Assembly: GCF_036997615.1 (NCBI RefSeq)
Contig: NZ_JAWLQA010000014.1
Direction: 5' to 3' (one strand)
From: Brachyspira sp949287565
Lineage (GTDB): Bacteria; Spirochaetota; Brachyspiria; Brachyspirales; Brachyspiraceae
DNA length: 64,000 bases
The position numbers were made by a program, and so were the translations under genes. Below, piece by piece: positions 1 to 9,568 of this stretch. A model generated the notes under the pieces. That model was given only the letters and a program-made list of their open reading frames with translations, was not told the DNA's origin and ran no database searches. How positions within the stretch are numbered: position 1 is the stretch's first letter; the number at the start of each line of letters is the position of its first letter.

Positions 1-29
1 GGGTAAATAGATATTCCTAACTCTTTCAT
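1..29 (-). CDS. 5' end of a CDS running off the left edge, possibly DUF871/MupG-like
   Basis: Only nine codons and two bases are inside the window; they read MKELGISIY followed by a probable P. An AGGAG ribosome binding site lies ten bases upstream of the ATG. The gene follows the PTS IIC gene on the same strand, 55 bp downstream, so it looks like the third gene of that PTS operon. The N-terminus resembles DUF871/MupG TIM-barrel proteins (6-phospho-N-acetylmuramidase type), which often begin with a 'GISIYP' strand and sit beside cellobiose-type PTS genes. That assignment rests on very few residues and is tentative; the existence of the gene is better supported than its function. Confidence 0.5.
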
Positions 30-84
30 TTATAATATTCTCCTGTTTTTTTATGTTTTATTATTTTGCAATCATTTATTAATT

Positions 85-1410
85 TTATTCGTTATCTGGT
101 AAAGTTTTAGCATAAGCATTTATGAAAGGAGTATATATCAAGTATGATAAGAATACTAAACATAAACTCAAAATCATAGCAGGAACACTCAAATTAGTAG
201 ATAAGAAAGCTCCCAATGGACCAGGAGTTGTCCAAGGTACTAAAGAAACAATTTTTCCTACTATACCTATTTTTAAAACTGTATAGGCTATTATAGCATT
301 AATTATTGGTACGCCTATAAAAGGTATAAATAGTATAGGGTTCATAACAACAGGAGTACCGAACATAATAGGTTCATTTATATTGAATAATCCCGGTATA
401 ACTGAAAGTCTTCCTATAGATTTAAGATGTGCATTTTTGCTCAATGCCATAGCTATTGCTAAACCTAATGTAGCACCTGCTCCTCCTATATATACATAAA
501 CATTGAAGAACTCTCCTGCTACTACTTTTGGTAAAGCCTCTCCAGCTTGTAAAGCTGCCTGATTCAAAGCTAAATTTGATAATGTTACTATGCTTATTAT
601 TGCATTTATTACATTAGCACCATGTATACCCACAAACCATAATATATGTATAATTAAAAGAAGTATTATAACCAATACTAAACTATCTGACTTTGACAAT
701 AAATGAGAAGTTATATTATCTATCAAAGCAGAAGTTAATATCTTCATATTCTTTTGTATTATTATATTTATTGTTTGGAATAATATTCCTACAACAGCTA
801 TAGGTATAATGATTTCAAATGATTTTGCTATTGCAGGAGGCACAGAATCAGGAAGTTTTATAGTCATTTTTTTGCTTACTAAGAATTTGTAAATTTCTAT
901 TGATATTATACCGCCTATTATAGCAGAGAATATTCCTTTAGCATCTAAAAATCTAGCATCTAATACATTTATATTGCTTCCGGCTTCTACTAAAAATATA
1001 TTAGCGAAATCTTCAGCAACAGATAAAGCATTTGACTTAGCTGATATAAGCAAAAAAGCAAATAAGGATAAGAATCCTCCTGTAACAGTGCTTAAACTAT
1101 AAGAGCCAGCCAAAGAATATCCTATACCATAAGCGACAAATAATGATAATAAGCCCATACTTACATTGAATATTTGAATGAAATGTCCTGAAAATGCAGT
1201 AGTGAAATTATCATACCAAGCCATATATAAAAAGCTGTTTTCATTTTTAAGAGGTAAGTTAAATATTAAAAGTATGAAAGAACCTACTATTAAAAATGGC
1301 GTAATATAATCAAATGCATCTTTTATTGATGTAAGATATCTATTATTTGATAATTTAGCTGCAATAGGAGCTATTTTATTTTCTATATAACTAATAATTT
1401 TTTCATTCAT
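85..1410 (-). CDS. celB: PTS cellobiose/lactose-family IIC permease
   Basis: This is the membrane translocation subunit of a sugar phosphotransferase system of the lactose/cellobiose family, predicted to move a beta-glucoside or related disaccharide across the inner membrane as the IIB partner phosphorylates it. The 441-residue length is typical of CelB/LacE. It has about ten hydrophobic segments and the family signature 'GIHGANV' in the central region, followed by the conserved 'NINEPIMFGTP' loop. It lies 35 bp downstream of the IIB gene on the same strand. A paralog with the same architecture is at 60347-61684. No IIA gene of the lactose type is nearby. Substrate is inferred from the family, not shown. 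Confidence 0.9.
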   Translation of the reverse strand: MNEKIISYIENKIAPIAAKLSNNRYLTSIKDAFDYITPFLIVGSFILLIFNLPLKNENSFLYMAWYDNFTTAFSGHFIQIFNVSMGLLSLFVAYGIGYSLAGSYSLSTVTGGFLSLFAFLLISAKSNALSVAEDFANIFLVEAGSNINVLDARFLDAKGIFSAIIGGIISIEIYKFLVSKKMTIKLPDSVPPAIAKSFEIIIPIAVVGILFQTINIIIQKNMKILTSALIDNITSHLLSKSDSLVLVIILLLIIHILWFVGIHGANVINAIISIVTLSNLALNQAALQAGEALPKVVAGEFFNVYVYIGGAGATLGLAIAMALSKNAHLKSIGRLSVIPGLFNINEPIMFGTPVVMNPILFIPFIGVPIINAIIAYTVLKIGIVGKIVSLVPWTTPGPLGAFLSTNLSVPAMILSLCLVFLSYLIYTPFINAYAKTLPDNE

Positions 1411-1445
1411 AATATATTTTTAAGTATAATAGCCTATTAAATAGA

Positions 1446-1751
1446 TTATAATGTTAAATTCAAAGCAAAATCTAATATTTTAGCTCCGTCCATTTTTCCA
1501 TAGTCTTTGAAATCTATAACATCTAAAGGTTTTCCTTTAGCATTAGCTTTTTTAGCTAATTCATCTTTAAGATATTTAACCTGAGGACCTAATAGAAAAA
1601 TATCGTAACTATCTACTAACTCTTCAAATCTTGAAACGCTTGCAGCTTCTATTTCAGCATCAATATTATCGGCTTTAGCTTTATCCTGCATCTTTTTTAC
1701 TATCATACTGGTAGACATTCCAGCAGAACATAAAAGTAAAATCTTTTTCAT
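1446..1751 (-). CDS. celA: PTS cellobiose/lactose-family IIB phosphocarrier
   Basis: This small cytoplasmic protein of 101 residues accepts phosphate from a IIA subunit and passes it to the sugar. The phosphocysteine is C8, in the loop 'LLCSAGMSTSM', which is the hallmark of lactose/cellobiose IIB proteins. The start is fixed by an AAGGAG ribosome binding site just upstream. It is the first gene of a minus-strand operon with the IIC gene and diverges from the PRD regulator at 1906, the usual layout for a regulator and its target operon. Confidence 0.92.
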   Translation of the reverse strand: MKKILLLCSAGMSTSMIVKKMQDKAKADNIDAEIEAASVSRFEELVDSYDIFLLGPQVKYLKDELAKKANAKGKPLDVIDFKDYGKMDGAKILDFALNLTL

Positions 1752-1905
1752 TCTTTACTCCTTTTTTATTTTTGTATTAAGGATAATGTTTTTATAAAAT
1801 AACTCAAACAATAAAATTGCAGTATTAATATGGTAATTTATTAGCTTTTTCTTTTTATGAAAAAGTATATAATAAAAACAAAAATGATACAATAAAGTTA
1901 TATTT
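1752..1905. promoter_or_regulatory. Divergent intergenic region with inverted repeat
   Basis: This 154-bp region separates the PTS operon from its likely regulator and must hold promoters for both directions. The one clear structure is an inverted repeat, CTTTTTC at 1845-1851 and GAAAAAG at 1859-1865, forty bases before the regulator start. It could be an operator, but in such AT-rich DNA a seven-base repeat can arise by chance. Confidence 0.4.
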
Positions 1906-3768
1906 ATGAATGTTAAGTATATAAAAGAAATATTATCATCGTTGTCGGCTGATTCATATATAACTGCTGAAGCCTTATCAAAACAATTAAATGTCAGCGA
2001 AAAAACAATTAGAACAAAAGTTAAAGAAATTAATTATGAATTGCAGAAATTTAATATAAAAATAGAATCTAAACCAAGATACGGATATAAATTAATATGC
2101 GATAATTATGATAATTTTAAATCTATAGATTTAATATTAAATATTAATAATGATATGGATTATAGAATTAGGATAATTTTCAAATATTTAATAGAATTAG
2201 ACAGCGAATATATAAAATCTGATGATATATGCGACTCTTTGGATATATCTAAAACTACATTGACAAATATATTAAAGATTATGGAATATAATTTAAAATA
2301 TCATAATCTTAAACTTGAGAGAAGACCTAATTACGGAATTAAATTGATAGGTAATGAATTTGATATAAGAAATTTTATAATATGTAATTATTTGAATGAT
2401 TTCTTATATGAAAATAATATGAATGAAAAATTAATAGGAATAATTATAAATTTTCTTAATAAATATGAAATAAAATTTTCAGAAATTAATTTAGAAAATT
2501 TTATTCAGTATATCAATGTTTCAATAAATAGAATAAAGAATAATAAATTTATATGTAATAGTGAAAATGATATTATTAAAGATATAGCCGAAGAAATAAG
2601 ATTATCAGAAGAATTAATAAATCAGATACAAAATGAAATTGATATAAAGTTTAATGAGGCAGAAATTTTATTTATAGCCATACATATAGCTTCTAAGAAT
2701 TTATTTTCTATTAATGAAAATTATAATTCAGTGATACAGGATAAATTTTCAGATATAATTGATAAAATGCTTGATATGGTCTATAAAAATTTAAAAATAG
2801 ATTTAAGAAATAATTTTAATTTGATACTTCTTCTTAATCAGCATATGATACCTTTGGATATAAGGATAAGATATAATATATTTCAAAAAAATCCTATGCT
2901 TAATGATATAAAAAATAATTACAGTCTTTCATTTTTATTAGCTTCGGAAAGTGCAGCAATATTGAAGGACTATTATAACAAAGATATATCAGAAGATGAA
3001 ATAGGATATTTAGCATTATTGTTTCAAATAGGATTGGAAGAAACGGTAGAAAGCATAAATAAAATGAATATATTAATAGTATGTGGAAGCGGTAAAACAA
3101 CTTCAAATTTACTTGTTACAAAATATAGAAAAGAATTTAATGATTATATAGAAAATATTTATGCTGCGGATTTGATAGGATTAAAGGATTTTGATTTTTC
3201 TAAAATAGATTATGTATTTTCTACTGTTCCTATTAATTTGAAACTGCCTGTTCCAATAGTTTATATAAGTAATTTTTTAAAAAGCGATGATATTATTAAT
3301 GTGAAAAATACATTTGAATCTTTAAATAGAAATATTATTTTAGACTATTATAAAGAAGAAATGTTTACAACTGATATAAAAGGCGAAACTAAAGAAGAAA
3401 TCATAAAAAATATATGTGAAGATATAAAAAAATATAAAAATATACCTGATAATTTTTATGAATTAGTTATGAAAAGAGAGCAATTAGCAGAAACGGATAT
3501 AGGTAATTTAGTAGCAATACCTCACCCTATAGAGGTTGTTACAAAAGATACATTTGTTTATGTTGCTGTATTGGATAAGCCTATATTATGGCAGAAGAAT
3601 AATGTTCAAGTAATATTTTTGATTTCTGTATCAAATAAAAATGATGATTTGAAAAATTTTTATGAATATACTATTAATTTCCTTCTCAATGAAAACAGCG
3701 TTAAAAAATTAATAGAAAATAAAACTTTTGAAAATTTAATTTTTCTTATTAAAAGTAATTCAGAATAA
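1906..3768 (+). CDS. PRD-domain transcriptional regulator with EIIB and EIIA modules (LicR/ManR type)
   Basis: The 620-residue protein has the layout of PTS-controlled DNA-binding activators: an N-terminal helix-turn-helix around residues 5-60 ('ALSKQLNVSEKTIRTKV'), a second winged-helix region near 85-145, two PTS regulation domains in about 165-375 (histidines in 'IAIHIAS' and 'LNQHMIPL'), an EIIB-like domain with Cys393 in 'IVCGSGKTTS', and a C-terminal EIIA-like domain with His540 in 'AIPHPIEVV'. In this class, phosphorylation by HPr and by the cognate EII decides whether target operons are switched on. It diverges from the IIB/IIC operon, its probable target, and is followed twelve bases later by an HPr-like gene. 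Domain boundaries are estimates. Confidence 0.88.
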   Translation: MNVKYIKEILSSLSADSYITAEALSKQLNVSEKTIRTKVKEINYELQKFNIKIESKPRYGYKLICDNYDNFKSIDLILNINNDMDYRIRIIFKYLIELDSEYIKSDDICDSLDISKTTLTNILKIMEYNLKYHNLKLERRPNYGIKLIGNEFDIRNFIICNYLNDFLYENNMNEKLIGIIINFLNKYEIKFSEINLENFIQYINVSINRIKNNKFICNSENDIIKDIAEEIRLSEELINQIQNEIDIKFNEAEILFIAIHIASKNLFSINENYNSVIQDKFSDIIDKMLDMVYKNLKIDLRNNFNLILLLNQHMIPLDIRIRYNIFQKNPMLNDIKNNYSLSFLLASESAAILKDYYNKDISEDEIGYLALLFQIGLEETVESINKMNILIVCGSGKTTSNLLVTKYRKEFNDYIENIYAADLIGLKDFDFSKIDYVFSTVPINLKLPVPIVYISNFLKSDDIINVKNTFESLNRNIILDYYKEEMFTTDIKGETKEEIIKNICEDIKKYKNIPDNFYELVMKREQLAETDIGNLVAIPHPIEVVTKDTFVYVAVLDKPILWQKNNVQVIFLISVSNKNDDLKNFYEYTINFLLNENSVKKLIENKTFENLIFLIKSNSE

Positions 3769-3779
3769 TAGAGGATTTT

Positions 3780-4046
3780 ATGACAGAGTTTAAATACATC
3801 ATTAATAATATAAGTAATATACATGCAAGACCTTTAAGTGAACTTGCAAAAATAGCTAAAGACAGTAACTGTGAAGTATCCGTAAAAAAAGGTGAAAATT
3901 CTAAGGATTTAAAAAAGATTATAGGGCTTATACAGTTAAAATTGAAGGTAGGCGATGAGGTGGATGTCATTATAAATGGTAATAATGATGATTTAGAGAA
4001 TACTGCAAAAGAAAATATATATAACTTTTTTAAGCTGAATTTTTGA
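3780..4046 (+). CDS. HPr-like phosphocarrier protein lacking Ser46
   Basis: The 88-residue protein has the length and fold pattern of HPr, the general PTS phosphocarrier. The active site is intact: His15 and Arg17 in 'NIHARPLSEL'. At the position equivalent to Ser46, the target of HPr kinase in Gram-positive-type carbon control, the sequence reads 'DLKKIIGL', with Lys46. The gene lies 12 bp after the PRD regulator, so the two are probably co-transcribed. The context suggests a dedicated phosphate donor for this regulator or PTS, rather than the housekeeping HPr, which would normally sit with ptsI; no ptsI is in the window. Confidence 0.85.
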   Translation: MTEFKYIINNISNIHARPLSELAKIAKDSNCEVSVKKGENSKDLKKIIGLIQLKLKVGDEVDVIINGNNDDLENTAKENIYNFFKLNF

Positions 4047-4162
4047 TTAACATAATATTTTTATATTATATCACATTTTTATACTAGCTTTTTTATATAA
4101 TTCATATTACAATTAGTAGTTTTATAAGTTATAAATGTATATTTTATTATGAGTTATGTTAA

Positions 4163-5638
4163 ATGCTATTTAATTCTAGAGATTTTTTAATATTTTTTCC
4201 TATAACATTAATTTTGTATTGGATATTTCCAAAAAAATTAAGATATATTTGTTTGTTTATAGCAAGTTATATATTTTATATGTTTTGGAATCCTAAATAT
4301 GCATTATTAATGGGTACTTCTACTATTGTAACTTTTTTAAGCGGCATATTAATAGAAAAATTAAAATATAAAAGAATAGTAGTGGCATTTAGTTTTATAA
4401 TCAATATTGCTATACTTGTCTTTTTTAAATATTTTGATTTTCTTCTATTAAATATAAATATGCTTTTATCAGCATTAAATATACAATTAATAGAGAAGCC
4501 TTTTGATATTATTTTGCCTGTAGGAATATCATTTTATACATTTCAGGCATTAAGCTATACTATAGATGTTTACAGAGGTGAAATAAAGTCAGAAAAGAAT
4601 ATCATTAAATATGCTTTATTCGTATCATTCTTTCCGCAGTTAGTTGCAGGCCCAATAGAACGTTCAAAACATTTGCTAGGTCAAATACATAACATGGATA
4701 AAATAAAAAGATTCGATTATCATAGAATAACGGAAGGGCTTATTTTAATGCTTTTTGGTTATTTTCAGAAAATGGTAATAGCGGATAGGGCTTCTATATT
4801 AGTAGATACTGTATTTAATAGATATTATATTTATAACACTACAGAATTAGCATTGTCAGCAATTCTTTTTGCTGTGCAGATATACTGTGATTTTGCTAGC
4901 TACTCGCTTATAGCAATAGGAACGGCAAAAGTTATGGGTATAGATTTAATGGAAAACTTCAATACTCCATATTTTGCAAGAAGCATAAAAGAGTTTTGGG
5001 GAAGATGGCATATATCTTTATCAACTTGGTTTAGAGATTATCTTTATATACCTTTGGGTGGAAATAGATGCTCAAAAATTAGAAGAAGTTTCAATATATT
5101 AGTAACATTTTTAGTAAGCGGACTTTGGCATGGAGCTAATTTTACTTTTATAGCTTGGGGTGCTATTCATGGTGTATGCTATTTAATAGAAGATATTACA
5201 TCAAAATTCAGAAATAATGTTTTAAATAAATTGGGTGTAAAAGTACAAAGTTTTAGTTTTAAATTTCTTGAAGTTATTATTACATTTATAATAGTAGATT
5301 TAGCTTGGATATTTTTCAGAGCTGAAACTATACATGACGCTTTTTACTATATACAGAGAATGTTCACCAAAATAGATTTATGGCGTTTATTTGACGGTTC
5401 ATTGTACAAATTAGGATTAGACAATTTTGAAATGAATATACTTATAATATCTTTGATAGTGCTTTTTTTAGTTGATTTGATAAAATATATAAAGAAAGAA
5501 ACTATATATGAATTTTTAAAAAATCAATGTTTGTATTTCAGATGGGCTGTAATATTTTTCTTATTATTCTTCATTATAATATATGGAAAATACGGTGCTG
5601 GTTTTGACCCTAAACAGTTTATATATTTCCAATTTTAG
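4163..5638 (+). CDS. MBOAT-family membrane O-acyltransferase (AlgI/DltB-like)
   Basis: This 491-residue polytopic protein belongs to the membrane-bound O-acyltransferases that pass acyl groups to extracytoplasmic polysaccharides. The N-terminus 'NSRDFLIFFPITLILYW' and the segment 'ILPVGISFYTFQALSYTID' are typical of AlgI-type members. The catalytic-region histidine sits in 'SGLWHGANFTFIAWG', preceded by the conserved 'FWGRWHISLSTWFRDYLY'. Such proteins work with an extracytoplasmic SGNH/AlgJ-type partner; a candidate is encoded at 7065-8495, two genes downstream. The methyltransferase gene follows after 11 bp. The polymer that is acylated cannot be told from sequence. Confidence 0.9.
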   Translation: MLFNSRDFLIFFPITLILYWIFPKKLRYICLFIASYIFYMFWNPKYALLMGTSTIVTFLSGILIEKLKYKRIVVAFSFIINIAILVFFKYFDFLLLNINMLLSALNIQLIEKPFDIILPVGISFYTFQALSYTIDVYRGEIKSEKNIIKYALFVSFFPQLVAGPIERSKHLLGQIHNMDKIKRFDYHRITEGLILMLFGYFQKMVIADRASILVDTVFNRYYIYNTTELALSAILFAVQIYCDFASYSLIAIGTAKVMGIDLMENFNTPYFARSIKEFWGRWHISLSTWFRDYLYIPLGGNRCSKIRRSFNILVTFLVSGLWHGANFTFIAWGAIHGVCYLIEDITSKFRNNVLNKLGVKVQSFSFKFLEVIITFIIVDLAWIFFRAETIHDAFYYIQRMFTKIDLWRLFDGSLYKLGLDNFEMNILIISLIVLFLVDLIKYIKKETIYEFLKNQCLYFRWAVIFFLLFFIIIYGKYGAGFDPKQFIYFQF

Positions 5639-5649
5639 GAGCTATAAAA

Positions 5650-6405
5650 ATGAGTGAAGTTAGAAAAAATTATTACGGCAGTCTTTGTACTGAAATGTAT
5701 GAGATACTGCATGAAAAAGCACCTGAAGATGAATTAAACTTTTATCTATCTTATGCTGAAAAATGTAAAAAGATTTTAGAACCTTTATGCGGAAGCGGAA
5801 GATTTCTTATTCCATTTATAGAAAGAGGGTTTGACATAACAGGAATAGATATGTCTAATGAAATGCTTAAAAAACTAAAATTAAAATTTCCTGATGCAAA
5901 AACGGTTCATACTGATATTATGAAATATGATCCGAAAGAAAAATTTGATTATATATTTATTAGTTCAGGTTCAGTATCATTGTTTACAGATATTGATATT
6001 TGCAAACAAATTCTAATAAGAATAAAGAAATGGCTTTTTGAAACTGGTAAATTTGTTTTTGCAGTTGATACAATAAAAAATAGATGTATAGATGATAATG
6101 ATTATAATATTGCTGTATCTGTCAAAACAAAAGAAAATTTTGAAATAGTACTTAAATCAAAAAATTATTATGAAGAAAAAACTCAAACTCAGTTCTCGCC
6201 ATCAATTTATGAAATGTATAATAATACAGAATTGATTCAAAGTGAGTTTATGGATTTTCAGACGCACCTTTATAAATATGGTGAAATGGAGCAGTATTTA
6301 AAAGAAGTTGGATTTACTCAAGTTAAAACTTATTCTTCTTTTGAAAAGGAAATTGCAGTTAATGATCAATGTGATATGTTTTTATTTGAATGTAGTTTTT
6401 TATAA
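5650..6405 (+). CDS. SAM-dependent methyltransferase (class I)
   Basis: The 251-residue cytoplasmic protein has a class I methyltransferase core: motif I is 'LEPLCGSGRFLIPF' near residues 46-59, followed by the acidic strand end 'ITGIDMSNEML'. A later strand, 'FDYIFISSGSVSLF', matches motif IV. The acceptor is unknown. It starts 11 bp after the MBOAT gene and has an AGGAG just before its ATG, so it is probably translated from the same message. It may modify a metabolite or polymer precursor, but nothing in the sequence ties it to the acyltransferase chemistry. Confidence 0.85.
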   Translation: MSEVRKNYYGSLCTEMYEILHEKAPEDELNFYLSYAEKCKKILEPLCGSGRFLIPFIERGFDITGIDMSNEMLKKLKLKFPDAKTVHTDIMKYDPKEKFDYIFISSGSVSLFTDIDICKQILIRIKKWLFETGKFVFAVDTIKNRCIDDNDYNIAVSVKTKENFEIVLKSKNYYEEKTQTQFSPSIYEMYNNTELIQSEFMDFQTHLYKYGEMEQYLKEVGFTQVKTYSSFEKEIAVNDQCDMFLFECSFL

Positions 6406-6439
6406 TTATTATAAATAAATATTTTTTGTGAAGAAAATT

Positions 6440-6994
6440 ATGAAGCATAAGGGAACGATACAATTAGAAAGCAAAAGATTATTATTAAGAAGATTTAAAA
6501 CAGAAGATGCAAAAGACATGTATAATAATTGGGCTAGTGATGATGAAGTTACAAAATATTTAACATGGAAAACTCATGACGGTATTGATAGAACAAAAAT
6601 CATTTTGACTGAATGGACTAATCAATATTGTTATAAAGATTTTTATCAGTGGGCTATTGTATTAAAAGAAAATAATTTTTTAACAGGAAGCATAGCCGTT
6701 GTTGATATGAATGATAGTATAGATATGATTAGTATTGGTTACTGCATATCGAAAAAATATTGGCATAAAGGCATTACATCGGAGGCTTTATCAATATTAA
6801 TAAAATTCTTTTTTGAAGAGGTGAAAGTTAATAGAATAGAAGCTAAACATAATATTAATAATCCTAATTCCGGAAAGGTAATGCTTAAATGCGGATTGAA
6901 AAAAGAAGGAGTATTAAGAAGCATTTATAAAGATAATACAGGACTTGCTGATGCTGCAATTTACTCCATATTAAAAAATGAGTATTTTAATTAA
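6440..6994 (+). CDS. GNAT-family N-acetyltransferase (RimJ/RimL-like)
   Basis: This is an acetyl-CoA-dependent acetyltransferase of the RimJ/RimL branch. It opens with the family pattern 'LESKRLLLRRFKTEDA', contains 'IGYCISKKYWHKGITSEAL' as the acetyl-CoA binding region, and ends with 'NNPNSGKVMLKCGLKKEG', typical of this branch. I start it at the ATG at 6440 because this gives the usual short N-terminus. An in-frame GTG at 6428 would add four residues and has no ribosome binding site. Members acetylate protein N-termini or small molecules such as antibiotics; the substrate here is not known. Confidence 0.82.
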   Translation: MKHKGTIQLESKRLLLRRFKTEDAKDMYNNWASDDEVTKYLTWKTHDGIDRTKIILTEWTNQYCYKDFYQWAIVLKENNFLTGSIAVVDMNDSIDMISIGYCISKKYWHKGITSEALSILIKFFFEEVKVNRIEAKHNINNPNSGKVMLKCGLKKEGVLRSIYKDNTGLADAAIYSILKNEYFN

Positions 6995-7064
6995 AAAAGA
7001 GTTAAGAAAAAAGTTAAATTTTTAGTTTACATAATTTTATATAAAAATAATAGGCTTTTAGAAT

Positions 7065-8495
7065 ATGATAAGAAACACAATAAAAATTATTTCATTTATA
7101 GCTATATTTATTACATTGCTCTGGTTTTCAAGCAGAGTTTTAAGATTCAAAAATGATAATGGTATATATCAGGGCGACAGTTTTTATGAACAAAGAACTA
7201 ACAGCATAGATGTTATGTTTATGGGAAGCAGCCATGTTCATTATAATGTTAATCCTGCTATACTTTACAATGAATATGGTATTGCAGCATATAATTTTAC
7301 TTCAGGAAGCCAGCCTATTTGGAGTACTTATCATTATTTAGTAGAAGTATTGAAATATCAGAAGCCTAAATTAATTGCATTGGAGTCTTATATTGTTGCT
7401 GCAAGCAGAACTAATGTTGTAGATTATCAGATTGTAGCAGCCACTTATGCATTAAAATGGTCAAAGAATAGAGTTGAATCTTTAAAAGTAACAGCGGCAG
7501 AAAGGTTTGATGAGTTTATAAATCCTATGTACAGATATCATAACAGATATAAAGATTTAAAAGATGAAGATTTTCTGCCTTATGCAAATAATTATAATCA
7601 TTATAAATATTTTAAGGGCTATTCTTTTCATAATAAAACATTCCCAGTACAAAGGCCGGATATAGAAAATATTAAAGACAGTCTTCCTTTACTTGAAGAG
7701 CAGGAAACTTATTATAGAAAAATATTGGAATTAGCAAAAACAAATAATATTCCTATTGTTGTAATAGCTTCGCCTTTTCCTATGACTGATGATGAGGCAA
7801 GACATTTTAATAGAGTAGGTGAGATTGCAAAAGAATATGATGTTCCTTTTATGAATTTTAATCATTATTATGATGATTATGATTTGGATTTTTGGACAGA
7901 CTATAATGATGCAGGACATTTAAATTATAAAGGCGTTCATAAATATACTTCTTTTTTGGGTAAATATTTGAAAGATAATTTTAATTTGCCGGATAGAAGA
8001 GGCGATACAAATTATGACACTTGGGAGAAGAATGCTTTATATGAATATAATAAAGTTTATGATATGGGATTAAGAGATATAGATAATATTAATGATTATA
8101 TGACAAAAATAACTAATCTTAATGACTATACTATAGTAATAAATATGCTTGGAGAATATTCTACAAATGATAATATTGTAAAAGGATTATATTCTAATTT
8201 TAATATAACAAATGAAATGTATACTAATAATGTTTCTTATGTCATAGATAAAAATAAATTAGTATTTTCTTCAATGGGGGCAACTAATTATCTTTATCAT
8301 AAAGAGCTTAATAAATATAATGATTTAGTAATTGACAGCGGAAACAGAATATTGATAAGCAGAAGCAACTTAAGAAAAACTACTAATGGAGTTAACATAA
8401 TAGTGTATGATAATATAACTTCAGAAGTTGTTGATTTCTTTGATTTGCCTTATACTAATGATGCTATAAGCGAAGCAATAGAAAGAGATTATTAA
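7065..8495 (+). CDS. Membrane-anchored SGNH-type protein (AlgJ/DltD-like partner of MBOAT)
   Basis: The 476-residue protein has one N-terminal membrane anchor (about residues 7-23) and an extracytoplasmic domain. The block 'VMFMGSSHVHYNVNP' (G54-S55-S56-H57) resembles the SGNH nucleophile elbow, and 'DAGHLNYKG' supplies the Asp282-x-x-His285 pair of the same fold. Proteins of this kind finish the transfer of acyl groups delivered by an MBOAT protein to a surface polymer, as AlgJ/AlgX and DltD do. The MBOAT gene is upstream on the same strand, with two genes in between. The C-terminal 150 residues, after about 325, match nothing I recognise. The assignment is by motif and context. Confidence 0.7.
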   Translation: MIRNTIKIISFIAIFITLLWFSSRVLRFKNDNGIYQGDSFYEQRTNSIDVMFMGSSHVHYNVNPAILYNEYGIAAYNFTSGSQPIWSTYHYLVEVLKYQKPKLIALESYIVAASRTNVVDYQIVAATYALKWSKNRVESLKVTAAERFDEFINPMYRYHNRYKDLKDEDFLPYANNYNHYKYFKGYSFHNKTFPVQRPDIENIKDSLPLLEEQETYYRKILELAKTNNIPIVVIASPFPMTDDEARHFNRVGEIAKEYDVPFMNFNHYYDDYDLDFWTDYNDAGHLNYKGVHKYTSFLGKYLKDNFNLPDRRGDTNYDTWEKNALYEYNKVYDMGLRDIDNINDYMTKITNLNDYTIVINMLGEYSTNDNIVKGLYSNFNITNEMYTNNVSYVIDKNKLVFSSMGATNYLYHKELNKYNDLVIDSGNRILISRSNLRKTTNGVNIIVYDNITSEVVDFFDLPYTNDAISEAIERDY

Positions 8496-8621
8496 TATTT
8501 GAAATGAATTTAATTTATAGATTTAATTAATTTTTCTTAATAATAAAAATAAATAAAAAATTATTAGATTGTTTACTTTTTTGTAATTTTTATTATCATT
8601 ATAAATAGAGAGAAAATTGTT

Positions 8622-9568
8622 ATGATTAAAAAAATTTTATTAATATTTATGTCAGTTTTGGTATTTGTATCATGTTCAGCTACAGTTATGTCACCAGGTA
8701 ATAATGGAGGCAATTCCGGCAGCGGTACGGAAGAAGGCGGTGATGGCGGTAATGAAGGCGGCGGCGGTACTGAAATACCAGGTATCCCTTGGACTGAAAT
8801 ACAACCACCTTTGCCTGTCTTAGATGATGAGGCAATTAAATACGGAATAGATATTTCTCAAGAAGATAATGTAATAAAAGAGCAAATAAAAATAAAATTA
8901 AAAGAATATAGAAACGACAAAGGTCAATATAAAGTAATATTTACAGGAAAGCCAAAAGATGATTATTTAGTTTCAGCATCTCTTACAAAATTAACATTAG
9001 AAGTTGCAAAAGATTTATCTATTAGTGATGCAATAATAGATGTTAGTAAAGTTTATTTTAATGAGAGAAAGATAAAATCTAGAATGTTTCGAGGAGGAGT
9101 TTCTTTAGGTTATTTTAATTTGAGTTTTATATTGCCGGAAAATATTATAAGGGTTAAGAAGGCAATGCATTTTCATTTTTAAATAATTATTTGAGAGAGA
9201 TAACAATACCTGATTCTGTTATTGGTATTGATGCTGCTGCTTTTCAGTTATCTGAGGTGCTTAACAAAATAACATTTAGTGAAAAAAGTAAACTTGAATA
9301 TATAGGTGAATTAGCTTTTTCTTATTCAACAGTAAAGGAAATAGTAATACCAGCATCTGTAAAATTAATAGGAAGAAAACCATTTGGAAGTTCTTTAACC
9401 ACTGTTACTTATTTGGGAACTAAGCCTAATACCATAAGCAATAATGGAGATGTATTTGAAGATTGTGTTAGTCTTACAACTTTAATAATTCCTAATGCTG
9501 AAGATCCGTCTGATCCTAATTGGTTAAGTTTCTTAGGACATAAATTTACCACTGTAAAAAAACAGTGA
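8622..9568 (+). pseudogene. Frameshifted BspA-like (TpLRR) surface lipoprotein gene
   Basis: The first reading frame (8622-9182) gives a lipoprotein signal with a lipobox ending at Cys18 ('VFVSC'), a Gly/Glu-rich linker and the domain shared with the two downstream paralogs, then stops. The LRR part ('REITIPDSVIGIDAAAF') continues in another frame to 9568. Reading through in the second frame from about 9167 restores 'AFSFLNNYLREITIPDSV', which aligns with the paralogs, so a single base has been lost between about 9155 and 9167. The intact protein would be close to 315 residues with BspA-type leucine-rich repeats, usually surface adhesins. It may be a true pseudogene, a sequencing error or a variable locus. 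Confidence 0.75.
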
